Assembly: GCF_000143415.4 (NCBI RefSeq)
Contig: NW_003314388.1
Span: 341,972-405,971 of the forward strand
DNA: 64,000 bases
Reading direction: 5' to 3'
Source: Selaginella moellendorffii
Taxonomy: Eukaryota > Streptophyta > Lycopodiopsida > Selaginellales > Selaginellaceae
Position numbers and translations under genes: made by a program. Of the stretch, positions 11,940 through 24,965 are shown piece by piece. How positions within the stretch are numbered: position 1 is the stretch's first letter; each line of letters begins with the position of its first letter. The notes beneath the pieces were generated by a model, which saw only the letters and a program-made list of their open reading frames with translations, did not search any database and was not told the origin of the DNA.

Positions 11940-12779
11940 ATGAAACGGTGTTTTGTTATATTATGACGGTTGATACATGGTTAAATGTATGGGTTTATCG
12001 TGACGATCCGTGGCGGCGTCTGGATCGCTCACGGGGCTGTGTGCTGACGTGGTCCACAGAGTGTTAAAAAATTCGATGTGTCTTGAAGAATTCACGCGAG
12101 CCGCGTCTAGAAAGTCTCAAGATCCAGCAGACTAGCGAGGCAGGATCGTCGAACTTGCTTTTGTCGTCAAGCCGTTTTTACCAAGACTTCAGAAAAAAAA
12201 ATTATCGTCCGCCCCACGGGGATGTGCATCCACGTTGCCCTGCTAAAAACATTCAAAATCAGCAGATAGTTCAGATGCAACTGTACTCTCAAGGGAAATC
12301 CACGTCCTTTAGAGCCAAGAGAAGCTCAAAGAGAGGAACAAGAAGTACTCTTCCATGTCCACTTACACTCGCTACTTCGTGCCTAGGCAGTAAAAACACA
12401 CAGAACTAGAGATTGTTTCACAGCCAGCAATTTTCGTCACCATGGAGGATGAATGCAGAGAACACATCCGACCTGTAGATCGGGAGAAAGGCTGTCGAAA
12501 ATAGCAGTGACGACTTGCAAGGACTCCAGAACCTCGCACTTTGTGGACGTGAGATGTGCCTCAAATGATGGCATGACCAGTGCTGTGTGATATGGTGTGT
12601 TATTTGTAAACTGGTGGTGCTGTGTGATATGGTAAAAAGGTCTATACTACACAATATTGCATCTGCCATGTGGTTATATTTCATTGACCTGCCATAATTA
12701 TGTTGCTCAAGAATGGTCACATGCCTATCATAGTATGGCCAATGACACATATTGAGTTTGTTGTTGGGCTAAAAAAAAT
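11940..12779. other. GC-richer unassigned stretch downstream of the gene island
   Basis: About 12,000-12,420 keeps the base composition of the gene island and may hold upstream or exon sequence of another lost gene. An open stretch 12,083-12,409 on the plus strand has no ATG and no motif I recognise. 12,420-12,780 holds a short inexact duplication around GGTGCTGTGTGATATGGT and otherwise nothing recognisable. Confidence 0.4.
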
Positions 12780-14325
12780 GGCAAAACCTCTAAAATCTAG
12801 GAAATTTTGGAATTTTTACAATCAAATGCTTACTCTTAACAAGAAATTACACCTTTCTTAGAGGAAATCTAAGAGGTTAATAAAATTTAGTGGACAAGTC
12901 TTTACACCTAACTTAGTGGTAGTATTGGCAAGTATGATTGTAAAATGAGAGGGATTTAGTAGGGATCAAAAAAGGGATATTAAGGGATGTCATTCCTTTA
13001 TATATTAAAGCATTTTAAAGATGCTAAAGTGTAGTTATAAGATGACTATTCATAGATAGATAATCAAATACAAGACCATAGTATTGGTGGAATTGGACCA
13101 ATAAGAATGAATATTGCTTTAGTGTAAAAGGTTGATATGTCAATGATATTTATAAGTGTTTAAAATAAGATTAGACATATAGAACACATACACCAAGTTC
13201 ACCACTAATGTCTAGCAAGTACCTCAAATTAATTTAGGATATATTGAGGTGGTGAGTGGAACTCTTCCAAGTGGTCATAGTTAAGTAAAATGAAAAATTT
13301 AATTTCTTAAAAAATTTAGTTGTTTTAATGGTAACATCTGAAAGATGATAGAGCAAGATGAAGAATATAATCATAAATGCTCAATACAATTTCAATTTTA
13401 AGGGTAAAAATATACTTTATTCAAAAGGATATATTATAGTCTAAGTAGCTACTAATAAATAAAAATTTATATGTAATGCTTTCTCCCTTTCAGCCAATTG
13501 GAAAAAGAGGCAATTATTTAATAAAAGAGGTTTAATAGTTATTTTATCCCCATTTATCACCAAAAGTTCTAAGAATGTATGATGATAGTATCTAAATCTC
13601 ATCTCATGATCATATGCATTACATATATTATACACGCTTGGATGATATACAATTACATCTCACCATTTCTGATGTTGATGAAGGAGCCTATGAAGAAATT
13701 GATAATCACCATATTAGGCTAGCACTAAAAACCCCTAAAAAAATACTGTATGAATAAAATATATTAATATATAATATTTACTACTTTTTAATATAGTTCA
13801 TGAAATGTAATATAGTTTATTATTTGTTATAACAGTTATGATAAAATTTTTATTCTCTATAGAGTCTATAAGGTAGTTTTCTAGAAACAAGTTTAGAAAA
13901 ACTGATATAAAAAAATATCTTTTCAAACTTTATTACATTAATATTTTATGCTGAATAAAGAATATTTTTAATTATATAAATTTAAAATTTAGCACTTATA
14001 AGTTTTATAAATAATTAATTTGGAAAAGGTATAAAGAGCTCCAAGTGTTTTATATATCTAAATCTTCTATTTCAATTTTAAGAGATTTTGAAAATTTGAT
14101 AGATTATTCTTCATAAATGATTCTAGCTTACCATTGTTGAGGTTTTAAATCTATATGAGAAAGAGTAATATATGTTCTAAAATCCCAAAATTTAATAGGT
14201 ATTGATTTCATATTTCATATATAAGTGACACTTAAACTAAAACTTAAGCTTACATTTTCTCTTATAGGATTTGTTTCTCTTATAATTTGTTGTTTGTTGT
14301 TTAAACTCAAAGTCTCTTTATATAT
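12780..14325. repeat. Dispersed AT-rich repeat block, copy B
   Basis: Direct-orientation partner of the block at about 200-2,200. Shared landmarks include the LTR-like part 12,900-13,300 and the 13,330-14,315 part ending with TTTGTTGTTTAAAC. Copy B lacks a few hundred bases present in copy A near 260-850. No gene is supported. The open stretch 13,441-13,635 (minus) is AT-rich and not conserved as an ORF in copy A. Confidence 0.7.
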
Positions 14326-14344
14326 ATAGACTTTGAGGGGGGCT

Positions 14345-14454
14345 GTAGAGGGTTCAAAAGTATAGTAGGGAGAATGTGAGGGTTGGACCCTAGTGGAGTT
14401 AGTTTGGCTAAGAAAGGCTAGTTTGGCCCACTCAGGTGTTAGGTGATGAGATAT
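14345..14454 (+). mobile_element. Left part of an Lt2-family LTR interrupted by Lt1
   Basis: From AAAGTATAGTAGGG onward this aligns with the complement of 29,830-29,940 in the Lt2 LTR. It stops at AGGTGATGAGATAT, where the Lt1 element is inserted. The LTR resumes at 21,752. Confidence 0.7.
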
Positions 14455-15597
14455 TGTCGCGCATGTGACTTTGGGTATCGAAAGTTACCTGTCGACCAGT
14501 CCTTATGGACACTCTTACCTTACTGCCAGGATGGCAGGAGATCGGTATTGCTGGTTCCCTTTATCAGCCCCTCTTGTTCAAGTGTTAGTTTACTGGGCTT
14601 AGCATCTGTACTTAGCCAGATGGACATAAGGTAGGAACTCCTATGTGTTTCTAGCTGAGCATACTCGACCTGGCTCTTAGTTGTCTTTTGCTCTGTCTTG
14701 CACTGGCTTGACAAGAACCCTCGCATATTGAGATTGGTCCCTCAATATCGCCGAATGATAGCTTACTGTGTCTGCCAAACACCCTCGCTATCATGCCCTT
14801 TGTGTTGGTCTCATTTCGGTCCCAAATACTATTTATGGAAAGTGTCTAGATTTGCTCATTTGGCATATCTACGGAATGTAGAGATCGTCCTGAACACAAT
14901 GGTGTTCATCTCGTGTCCAAATTCGCAATTTAGGGACACTCCATATTTAGTAAGTTTTGAGCTTGTCCCAGAGACTAACTCCTGATACTAAGGGAGGCTT
15001 GGGGTGAAAGCCTAAAGCATGTGTTCCTCAAGGGGGGGGGGGGGCTGTGGGGGGTTCTAAATGTATAGTAGGGATAGTGGGTAGGTCGGGCATGGCCGAC
15101 CAACCTGAGGCATAGTCTAGCTCCCGCTTGTGTGCCTGTCCTTGTTCTGCGTCCGGCTTGGGTCTAAGCCCAAGTTCCATTCCATGCTAGCTGGTGGAGT
15201 ACCCATATCCTCACGTTAGGCCACCGGTATGCCGAAATAGCACCAGACTCCGTTTGGCTCCGTTTTGCGTGCTGGTCCTGGCATTGGGATGCTGGTTGCT
15301 CTAGGACTATTCCAAGTCACTCCGGGCCCCTGTCCCTTCGCTCCTTCGGCTGTACGCTCGGGAGTTGCTCCGTGGTTCGGTTCCGTCACTCCTTGGCTCC
15401 ATGCTTGGGAGTTTGGCACCGTTCCTTCGTTCAGTGGCCAAGGCCCTGAACCTCGGGTTCCACACCACGGTCCTTTAGACACATGGCATGTGACATGTGG
15501 CATCTGTCATGTGGCACAAAGGGTTTAGGTTCCGCTTCGTGGTGTTATCCTATGGTAAATCACCATAGGATAAAGGGTAAAAACCACGTGCGCTACA
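14455..15597 (+). repeat. Lt1 5' LTR
   Basis: 1,143 bp, TG...CA. It includes a poly-G run near 15,030-15,044 and an inverted pair TTATCCTATGGTAAATC / CACCATAGGATAA near the 3' end (15,546-15,582). It is nearly identical to 20,604-21,746. Confidence 0.92.
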
Positions 15598-15599
15598 TT

Positions 15600-15610
15600 T
15601 GGTATCAGAG
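15600..15610 (+). promoter_or_regulatory. Primer binding site of Lt1 (tRNA-iMet type)
   Basis: TGGTATCAGAG begins two bases after the 5' LTR. This is the standard complement to the 3' end of plant initiator Met-tRNA used to prime minus-strand synthesis. Confidence 0.9.
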
Positions 15611-18600
15611 GATGAGTCTCAGCGAGTACTATTCAATGAGATTGGGCAACTAGTCTCGTTGCATACGCAGAGATGAAAATGATGATCCGAGTGGGTACAC
15701 GTTTTGGTGCAAAGACTTCGCAATCGTTCCTTGGGTATGGATTTGGTTGCCTTCTTGTACCGTAATTATGTGAGCTTGCTCTTGGGCTCATAAGATGGAT
15801 TTGAGTTGTTCCAGTAGCACGAGTTTGCGCTTGGGCTCGTGAGTGAGGCACATTAGCAACTCAAGGTTGCACTTTGAGTTGGCAGGATTAATGTTAGCCT
15901 ATTGGTGGTTCCATGAGTGGTTCCAGTGGTTCCATGAGTTATTCCTTGTACCATGGGTGAAAGCAAACCTACTTGGGTTTGCTATGAGTGGCAAATAGGC
16001 TGGTCCGTAGTTGTTTAGTGCGGCACTAGTGGATCCTTCCTAGGCATGATTATAAGTGGATCAATCAAGACTATAGGGATTAGTCTATTGGTTCAAGTAG
16101 TCATGGCCGTGCTCTCTCATAAACTTTTCTTCGATTGAACTGAAGGCAGTGTGAAAGCAAGCTTGAGGTTTGGTCAAAGATGAGACCGAAAAGAGAGTCA
16201 TCGGGGACAGAAGGATCAAATACATAAATCATTTTCTCTTCTTGGAGAGATGATTTGCAACGAGGTGTTAACTCATTGCTTGTGTTCACATCATGCAATC
16301 AAGAGTCCCTATCTTGATGCATGTTGAAGATGGTGGTCTTACAATGGTGAGTTGTGGGATGGATAGCGGTGAAGCGCTAAACCATTTTGTTTAAGCTTGC
16401 TATTGGAAGACTTGGGTTGCAATGCTCGATTCTTTTCTAGGGAACCTTGCTATTGCTCTTTGAATAGCTTGGTGTTGGATTAGTTTTGAGATTGGTTGGA
16501 TAGAGAGTGGCATGTGCTTGTCCGTGTTGTGAACAAAAGTTAGCAATGTTGGGTGTTGTAAATCTTTATTGGTGGAGTGTGGCATTTATGTTGCATTTTG
16601 TCGAATTGAGTTGGCACTTGATACTCACATAAACCTTTGAAGTAATGACATTGGCATTTCTCGTGGTGTTGCTCAATCGATGATCAAGTCATTGTGATTT
16701 CTATATCATATCCATGTGATAATGAGCAATGTGTTTACGAAGTTGCTTGGTTAAATGATGATCAACCCCAAAGTGGTTGATGGAGAAGCTAGTCTACTTG
16801 CACGAAGTAGCATTGTAGTAGCTTTGACTGAATTCTCGGAGATGGTCCATTATGCTAAACTTAAGTTGGTACCTTGTTTCCTTGAGTTTGCCCATTAGGT
16901 GTTGGAAAAGGGTTATAGCATTCACTTGCTATGACTTGTCGGTTGATCCGTTAGCATTTGGAGTAGATTGTTGGATGGAGAAGATGTATAGTTGGGACAT
17001 TGACATCACTAACACTTGTGTTAGTGGAAGTGGCATTGTTATTTCAAGTGATGAGGAATTTTCCTTGGACCTTGATTTTCCGTGTCATTTTTCTTGTTAG
17101 TGTTTCGGCTTCACATTAGATCTTGAAGGTGATTGAAGAAGAATGTTAGTGTAATGTGGATATCCAAAGATGTGGTCTTCGTGATCAAGCCTTGGATGTT
17201 CATTTTGCACTTTGCGAATGTCAGTGTTGGATGTCGGTTATATGGGCAAAGATGTTCGATGCTTAAACATGTTGTTCGATCATGAGAATTTGTGTTGAGG
17301 TGAGCCTATATGAAGTTGTTGGTAGAAGGAAGTTGGTTGAGTCTTGAAAGTTTGCAATCCTGGACTGAGAGTCATTCTTTCTCTAGGATGGGAAATTTTC
17401 CACAAATTTTCTTAGACTTTTCCAATGGCTGATCTATTGATCATTTTGTCCGAAAACCATTCCGTTTTCGAAGGCCAGTACAAACTAGTGAAGGGGTTGG
17501 AGTTGACTTCGGTTAACTTAGACCTTGGTAGGTAGTTTGTATGATTTAACCCGAAAAGGATGCTGACTTTTGGGGCTAAGGCAATTGAGTTGGATAGAGT
17601 CTAGAGTTGGTGTAGAAAAGTGGCCGTTACACTTTTCTAAGAAGGGTGACTCTTGTGCCTTTCTTTTGTAGCATTATGCTCGGTGACAGGTTGCACCTTG
17701 CATTTTGTTAAGATTCTATGAGAGTAGTGAGCTTTCACTGATCTTGACTTGGTCTTGGTGGCCCTGCGCCTTGGCTAAGGATGGTGATGTCCAACTTAGT
17801 TGTTTGAGGTTGAGATGTTGGTACCCATACTATAGCTTTGTCTATGAGGAGGTTGTGTACCGATATGAGTCCATCTTATGGTCTTCACTTTAGTTTTGAC
17901 TGAGTGTTGATTGTATAGCTAGCCTCTTCAAAGGCATGCTCAGAGCTAGTGGCTAAATGTTTTAGTGAGCTTATTGCGGTTGAGTTGGATTTGAGTGGTC
18001 ATTTAGTTTGTGCTTGTCTATGAACTTTTATCTCGTACATGGGGTATCACGTTCATATTGGGCAAGTATATAACTTGATGACAAGAGTTGGTGTTTGGGT
18101 CTTGTGAAGGGAAGTTGAGGAGTGATTGTTAGTTTCTTTGCGACTAGTGATTACTTGTAGACTTCGTCAAGGACTTTTGACACTTGCTTTGCTCGATGAT
18201 GATTTAGCGGTGATGGGCTTGCTTTACCAGATGGTGTTGCGGAGGATCGTGTCATTAGGCTGCATGGGTTTTTCCATGTTGGCATATCAATTCCTTTGTC
18301 GATATCATTTGGTTACGTTTGGTCTATAGTGTTGGATTTCATTGAGTCTTGGATGTGGTGATTCACTCCTTGATGATGTGTTATCTGTCACTGAGTTTTG
18401 CTAAAGGATTGGTCTCGGATACTAAGTATAGTATCTTCGACTTTGGTTAGCTTGGTTGCTAGAAAGCTCCAAGTGGTGATTCACTCTTGCTTTCTTCTAG
18501 CTTTGTCCTGGTGTTGATGGCATTGAAGTGATGCCTTGTCATTGATATTGTTGATATTGAGACTTGAGTGAAATGAAATGTCTTTCCTTAGGATTGATAT

Positions 18601-20591
18601 TGAGTTTCATTAGTCTTGATGAAAAGTGTTGATGATTTGGCTTTAGCTTTGTGTTGTTGGCATTCATGCATTTGCTAGTTAGCAACTGTGTTAACGTTCA
18701 AATAAACTGAGTGGCAAGTTGAGTTAGTTATGTTCTCGATGAGTTTGTTTAGTAAGGGTTGAGCTTTAAGCTTGTCCTTGAAAAGTGATTCAGTCGTGGA
18801 CTATGCTAACTCTACAAGCGAAAGAGTTAGTGATCAATATTGGAAAGTTTGAATCCTTATTGGGTTTGAATTAAAATATAATGATCATTGATAATTCCCC
18901 TTGTGCTTGTTACGATGTGAGCTATGTCTTGCTATAGATGGATTCATGGAGGATCGATTAGATGATCACTTGTTGAGCATAACTTCATTATGCTTGGCTT
19001 TTGGATTGATGCAGACATGCTCTTCATTAGCTTTCACATTATGAAGTTTAGCTTATGGATGTATTGAAGGGGATATTGTGGTTCTACCATGATTTCTTCT
19101 TTAACATTGAAGTTAGTTCGTGCGAGACTTGTGATCATTGTTAGACAAGACTTGGCTATAGGCTTCTTTGAACTTTTGGTCATTTGAGTTTATTATGCTC
19201 ATTGTTCCATTTGTTAGAAGTTGTTGGGGGGGAAGGCATTTTTGGCTCTTTAGCTTCGATGTACAAGTTAGTATTTGCATTTAGCAATCATTGGTGATGA
19301 TTGACTATCATCTAGGATAATTGATTATCCTTGTACGAGGTTTTGCTTGATTATCGTTGATCTAGATTGATTTGCTATTCTTCGGGATGGTGGATTCCTT
19401 CCAAGACGATGATTCTGCATATCTCTTATTGATGGGATGATTAATGATCTTTCATGATGGTTAGTTGTTATTTTTGATAGCTTATGGCTTTTTGCAATAC
19501 CACAAGTTGTTTGTGGTTTGCTCTGGATTGGTCTCTTGGGTTTGAGATATTAGTAGAATGTTGCTGACACTTGCTTAGGCAACTTGAATTCCTTAGTGTT
19601 GTTTGCTGGGATCTATTCAGATTGGCTTTTGTGATTGTTGGCAGGCATGAGTGTTTGTTGGTCTTACCACATTCATTCTCTTCTGTTGATTGTTGCTCGA
19701 GTTAGTTTTGATAGATTTGGATGTTATTTCCTTTGGGTGATACATTTGCGAGCATTGTGCTTGTTAGTCAATGATACTTTGTGTTCTTTGAGTTCTCTCT
19801 AGTAAGTTGTTGGTTTACTGTCTACTATCTTCGGTAGTTAAGTTTCATCATTGAGTTTCCTTGATGATATACTAGCTATTGAATGTTGTTGGATGGTGAT
19901 TCCTATGTTTACCAATTATAGTGATCTTGGTGGTTCCTATCTACAATACTACTGGTTTATCGGATGATAACTTACTTAGAATACTTTTGTGTTCTACTCT
20001 AAGATATAATCACTAGTAATTAAGCTTCTCAGATATCATTGTCTCTGACTTTGATATTGTCCATCTATTGATCTTTGAGTTTGGGCCAGTCTAGGCAGAC
20101 TGGCTTTGGCACTTCGTGTGCATGTTGAAGTCTCTAGTCATGGGGTAGCTACTGTCGACTGGTCACATAACCCGCCTCTCTGTCGATGTTCTTTATTCCG
20201 TTAAAAGGGCGTGACCGTGTAAACAACTCTAACTGCCTGTTTACAGTAGTCTATCTAAACCTTACCGACGGGTTTGGTTTCTTTGCTTAGGAGGGTTGGG
20301 GCCTCTGGCTTCTCTCTCTATGTCTCTGCGGGCAGGGGCATATCACACTTTTGTAAGCTGGGTGACTCTCAGAGCAGCAAGGGTGGCTGACTCCGTTGGT
20401 CATTTCTTTGTTGGCGACGGCCGAAAGGTGTCTGAGTTGGTAGCGCATCCGCGTTAGACAAAGAGGTCGTTCCATAACTCATTTAAGTCGGTGTGTTTCC
20501 CACATAGTGTGCTTTCCGTTAACTTTCGGAGTTGTTTCCTTGACGGTTTGCTAGACTCGGGTATGCATCGACGAGGATGTCGATCTTCCTT
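15611..20591 (+). other. Non-coding interior of Lt1
   Basis: About 5 kb, T/G-rich on the plus strand, with no long ORF in any frame and no reverse transcriptase, integrase, protease or gag motif that I can see. The longest stretches (16,852-17,100; 17,705-17,893) show no known motif. The lack of even decayed pol suggests a large retrotransposon derivative rather than a decayed autonomous element. Confidence 0.8.
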
Positions 20592-20603
20592 AGGGGGGGA
20601 GAG
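20592..20603 (+). promoter_or_regulatory. Polypurine tract of Lt1
   Basis: AGGGGGGGAGAG directly precedes the 3' LTR. It is the expected plus-strand primer. Confidence 0.85.
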
Positions 20604-21746
20604 TGTCACGCATGTGACTTCGGGTATCGAAAGTTATCTGTCGACCAGTCCTTACGGACACTCTTACCTTACTGCCACGATGGCAGGAGATTAGTATTGC
20701 TGGTTCCCTTTATCAGCCCCTCTTGTTCAAGTGTTAGTTTACTGGGCTTAGCATCTATACTTAGCCAGATGGACATAAGGTAGGAACTCCTATGTGTTTC
20801 TAGCTGAGCATACTCGGCCTGGCTCTTAGTTGTCTTTTGCTCTGTCTTGCACTGGCTTGACAAGAACCCTCGCATATTGAGATTGGTCCCTCAATATCGC
20901 CGAATGATAGCTTACCGTGTCTGCCAAACACCCTCGCTATCATGCCCTTTGTGTTGGTCTCATTTCGGTCCCAAATGCTATTTATGGAAAGTGTCCAGAT
21001 TTGCTCATTTGGCATATCTACGGAATGTAGAGATCGTCCTGAACACAATGGTGTTCGTCCCGTGTCCAAATTCGCAATCTAGGGACATTCCATATTTAGT
21101 AAGTTTCGAGCTTGTCCCAGAGACTAACTCCTGATACTAAGGGAGGTTTGGGGTGAAAGCCCAAAGCGTGTGTTCCTCAAGGGGGGGGGGGGGCTGTGGG
21201 GGGTTCCAAATGTATAGTAGGGATAGTGGGTAGGTCGGGTATGGCCGACCAACCTGAGGCATAGTCTAGCTCCCGCTTGCGTGCTTGTCCTTGTTCTGCG
21301 TTCGGCTTGGGTCTAAGCCCAAGTTCCATTCCATGCTAGCTGGTGGAGTACCCATATCCTCACGTTAGGCCACCAGTATGCCGAAATAGCGCCAGACTCC
21401 GTTTGGCTCCGTTTTGCGTGCTGGTCCTGGCATTGGGATGCTGGTTGCTCTAGGACTATTCCAAGTCGCTCCAGGCCCCTGTCCCTTCGCTCCTTGGGCT
21501 GTACGCTCGGGAGTTGCTCTGTGGTTCGGTTCCGTCACTCCTTAGCTCCATGCTTGGGAGTTTGGCACCGTTCCTTCGTTCAGTGGCCAAGGCCTTGAAC
21601 CTCGGGTTTCACACCACGGTCCTTTGGACACGTGGCATGTGACATGTGGCATCTGTCATGTGGCACAAAGGGTTTAGGTTCCGCTTTGTGGTGTTATCCT
21701 ATGGTAAATCACCATAGGATAAAGGGTAAAAACCACGTGCGCTACA
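20604..21746 (+). repeat. Lt1 3' LTR
   Basis: 1,143 bp, nearly identical to 14,455-15,597. It ends GCGCTACA immediately before the GATAT target duplication. Confidence 0.92.
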
Positions 21747-21751
21747 GATAT

Positions 21752-22579
21752 CCACTAGGAAGTCCAAAACTATAGTGAATACAGACAAACAAATGAGATA
21801 GCTTGGTAAAGTGTTCAAAAGCCGACTTTAGTTCCCCCGGGAGATCGAATGGTCGATACTCCTAATCCAAGCATGGGTGGCACTACCTACTTGGATATTT
21901 AGCGTGGTTTAATGGAACTTTGCTCTAAGCCCATGGCTAAAGCACCCAAAGGCAGAAGGTGGGGAGAGTACCTATGAGGTTATATAAGGCCATGATGTTC
22001 CAAAATGTTGTTCCAAAGTCCTAGACAATGGAAAGGAAGAGGAGTAATCCTCTAGTGTAGTGACTAAAAATACAGTCTCATGGTGAGAAAGTCTCAAAGG
22101 ACAATGGGATTTAATGGTTGGGCATATGAGCTTTGATCTAGTGGCAGTGTTGGCAAACATGACTATAGACAGAAAGGGACGTGGTGGGGACTGAAAAAGG
22201 GATATTGAGGAAGGCTATTCTTCATGTCTGTAGGCATCCTAAGGATGCTAAGGATTGGATCTGGAAGGACCACTCATGGATGGATGACCCAGTCCTAGAA
22301 AGACAAAACTGAGATGCAAAAAATATTGGACCACCAGTGTGGCAAAGGTGAATGGGCATGGCTTTAGTGTAACAGGTTGATATATTAGTGGTACCTTTGG
22401 GTGTCGGTCATGGGATTAGACACATGAAGCACTTGAACCAAGTGCAAAAGTTGAGTGGCAGGGATGACATTTTTAGGGCTAGCAAGCCCCATGGACTTAT
22501 GGAAGTTGTGGATGAGACTCCTCCAAGTGGTCAGAGATATGGTTAAATGATTAAAGTAGAATGGAAAAATTGTCACTTA
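21752..22579 (+). mobile_element. Right part of an Lt2-family LTR
   Basis: Continues the LTR broken at 14,454. The sequence aligns with the complement of 29,011-29,830 (shared GGAAGTCCAAA, GGTGGCACTACCT, GGTGGGGAGAGTAC, GGGATTAGACA) and ends near TGTCACTTA, the Lt2 LTR terminus. No interior follows, so this is a solo or truncated LTR. Confidence 0.75.
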
Positions 22580-24965
22580 CACTTTGATTATTCTTAAAGA
22601 GTGCTTAATTTTGGGATTTTGGTTTAGATTTAACTTTTGTAACATTTTAAATTTCTTCTCTTTTGATTGTTTTTTCATTTTTATTCATCTTTATAGTAGA
22701 GTAGTAGTTTCTTCCTTCTATGACTCTTGAGTAGCAATTAGTGCAATTGCTCAATATTATGCAATTGTAGTTAAACAATCATCTTGCTCTTACTGCCAAT
22801 CTTTGTGTTTGCCCAGAGTTCTTTTGTAGGAATCCTAGGGTTGATGTGTACCATTAATTTGATCATTTTATTGTGATTGCTACCTATCATTTTTGGATGA
22901 TGCTCCATATTTGTATGAATATCCCAATTGTCTCTAAAGGATGGCATGGCAGTGGTGTAATGGTTTCAATGCAACCACTCATGTAGATTGGAGTATTCTT
23001 TTAGACATCTTTAAATGCGCATTTGGACATGTTACAATTGTGATGATGCTTTTTAACAATTGCATTATTTTCATCAAGGGCTATTTAAGTTAATTTTATT
23101 TTCATTTTTGGAGCCTCTTTCTTTATGCAAAGCTAAATATGTTAGAACAGATCAAATTAATTTCATCAAAGCATTGTGGGACTTGTGTATGCACTTGCTT
23201 TAGCCACCCTTGACAATGCTCTTCGATAGGCATAATATTATAAAATATTGCCTCTTCCACTTCTCATTATACGTCTTTCAGCTCCACTTTATGTGGGAGA
23301 TGATCCTTTTCTGATAAAGGTTGATGTTGCTACTGCTTTTATTTAAGAATAAGGGTGAGAACTTGGTCAAGGCCATGATTTCTACTACTAAGCGTATGAT
23401 GAGATTAGTCACATATTTCAGTGTTATCAATGTTTTCTAGACTAGTGTCCCCCATTTCCTTCGTGGAGGCTTTGGTGTCAATTTCTTGTTAATGTTGTTA
23501 TGGTGGAATGTCTTAACATAGTGATTTTTCTAGGAAGCAAGAAGTCAAGCAAGTAGTGGAGGGTTTTGCATAAATAAGTTCGTGGCCTTTCCATCCTTTT
23601 TTTGAGAGTACTATCAAAAGGTTCATTTAGCACTAATTCGTTAAATGTTTAATTTCCAAGCTTGTTTTTATAACAAAAGTCTCCTATTATTCTCTTTATG
23701 TTAATTGATATAAGTTTGAGTTTATCTTTTATTGCTCAGTTTATTCACATGTTACTATTTACAATTGTATTGTGTGGTAAAGCTAACCTTCATTTTCTAT
23801 AATAATAGCCGTACATATGCATATGCACGGGATGAGATGAACCTACTTGACGTGATGAATTTTGATTTCATCTTGAGTATAAATTAGTTGTAATGCAATC
23901 ATGCCAAATGTGATTTTGAGGCTTCTCCCTCTTCTTTCATACTTTCTCATATTTTTTCTATTCCTATCACTTCTATTCCCTTTTGTCTTTTCAATTTTAC
24001 CTCTACTTTCTATTATGTTTCCATCATGCTCTTTTATTCCCCTTTTAGATCCCTTCAATGGTGTTTATGTTGTAGAGGTGGATTGACTCAAGAAAGAGTA
24101 TTTTAATTTTTTCAATATTGATTTGTCATTTGAGGCTAAGATTGCAACATGTCATTTTATTCTAACTAGGGATGCTCATCCAATCAAAGTTTCTATTTTA
24201 GTATTGGTCACTAAAGGAGATTATTATATGTGAATGTCAAGGAGATGTTAGATAATGGTGTTATCTAAAAATCTTGGAGTTTATGAGTGTGTAAACCTTA
24301 TCTTGTGATAAAGTTTAATAGGAGTATTCACTTTTTTATTGACCATTATCTATTAAATGATGTGACTATCCTAGATATATACCCTCTTCTTCATATGGTT
24401 GATCTTTTAAATTGTTTAGGGGGAAGGCATTAGTTCACTAAATTAGATCTTGCTTTTAGATATTAACAAGTGTTGACGGCCAAAGAAGATGTTTCTAAAA
24501 CTATTTTTTATATACCATTTAATTTGTATAAGTTTTTAGTGATGTCGTTCATTTTGAATAATGCTTTAATAATTTTCTAGTGGACGATGGATAAGGTTTT
24601 TTGCGATATGTTGGAGGTGACTATTGACTTCATTGATCCACTTGGAGGAGACATTTGAGGAGCATGTTCGTGATATTTATAAAGTGTTAAATCAATTGTT
24701 GGAAGTTAATTTAAAGCTAAAGTGATTGAAATGCATGTTTGGGTTCAAAGACATAATTTATCTTGGATGTTATATGTTTCATGAAGGTTTGCAAGTTGAT
24801 CATAATAAACTTGTGGCTATTCTAAAGTTCTCTATTCCAAAGTGTTTGAATGATATCTAGCAGTTCTTAAGCAAGGTGCAATATCTCAGTTGTTTCATTG
24901 ATTATCTTTTTGATCGTACTGTATCGTTGCTAACATTGTTGAAGTTATCAACATATCTTTTAGAG
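22580..24965 (+). pseudogene. Decayed Ty3/gypsy element, gag to reverse transcriptase
   Basis: Around 24,240-24,960 the plus strand, read through stops and frameshifts, gives the order of gypsy reverse transcriptase: a LDNGVI-type start, YLLNDVTILDIYPLLHMVDL, FTKLDLAFRY, NLYKFLVMSFILNNA, and a connection region with DIYKVLNQLLEVNLKL. No frame is open. 22,580-24,150 upstream is probably gag-protease but too decayed to name. The connection domain stops near 24,965, and the continuation (RNase H, integrase) is found at 51,540-53,100. Confidence 0.65.

Larger units (their letters stand above)
14450..21751 (+). mobile_element. Complete non-coding LTR retrotransposon Lt1 (LARD-like)
   Basis: Element 14,455-21,746 (7,292 bp) has two LTRs of equal length (1,143 bp). 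Both begin TGTC.CGCATGTGACTT and end CACGTGCGCTACA. A 5-bp target duplication GATAT lies at 14,450-14,454 and 21,747-21,751. The primer binding site TGGTATCAGAG (initiator Met-tRNA) starts at 15,600, and a purine tract is at 20,592-20,603. The roughly 5-kb interior has no ORF above about 82 codons and no gag or pol signature, so the element must have moved using another element's proteins. LTR differences are few and mostly transitions, which indicates a fairly recent insertion. It is inserted into an Lt2 LTR. Confidence 0.92.

Noticed and set aside
12083-12409. 108-codon plus-strand ORF
   Set aside because: No ATG, no motif, no conserved context. Left as unassigned sequence.
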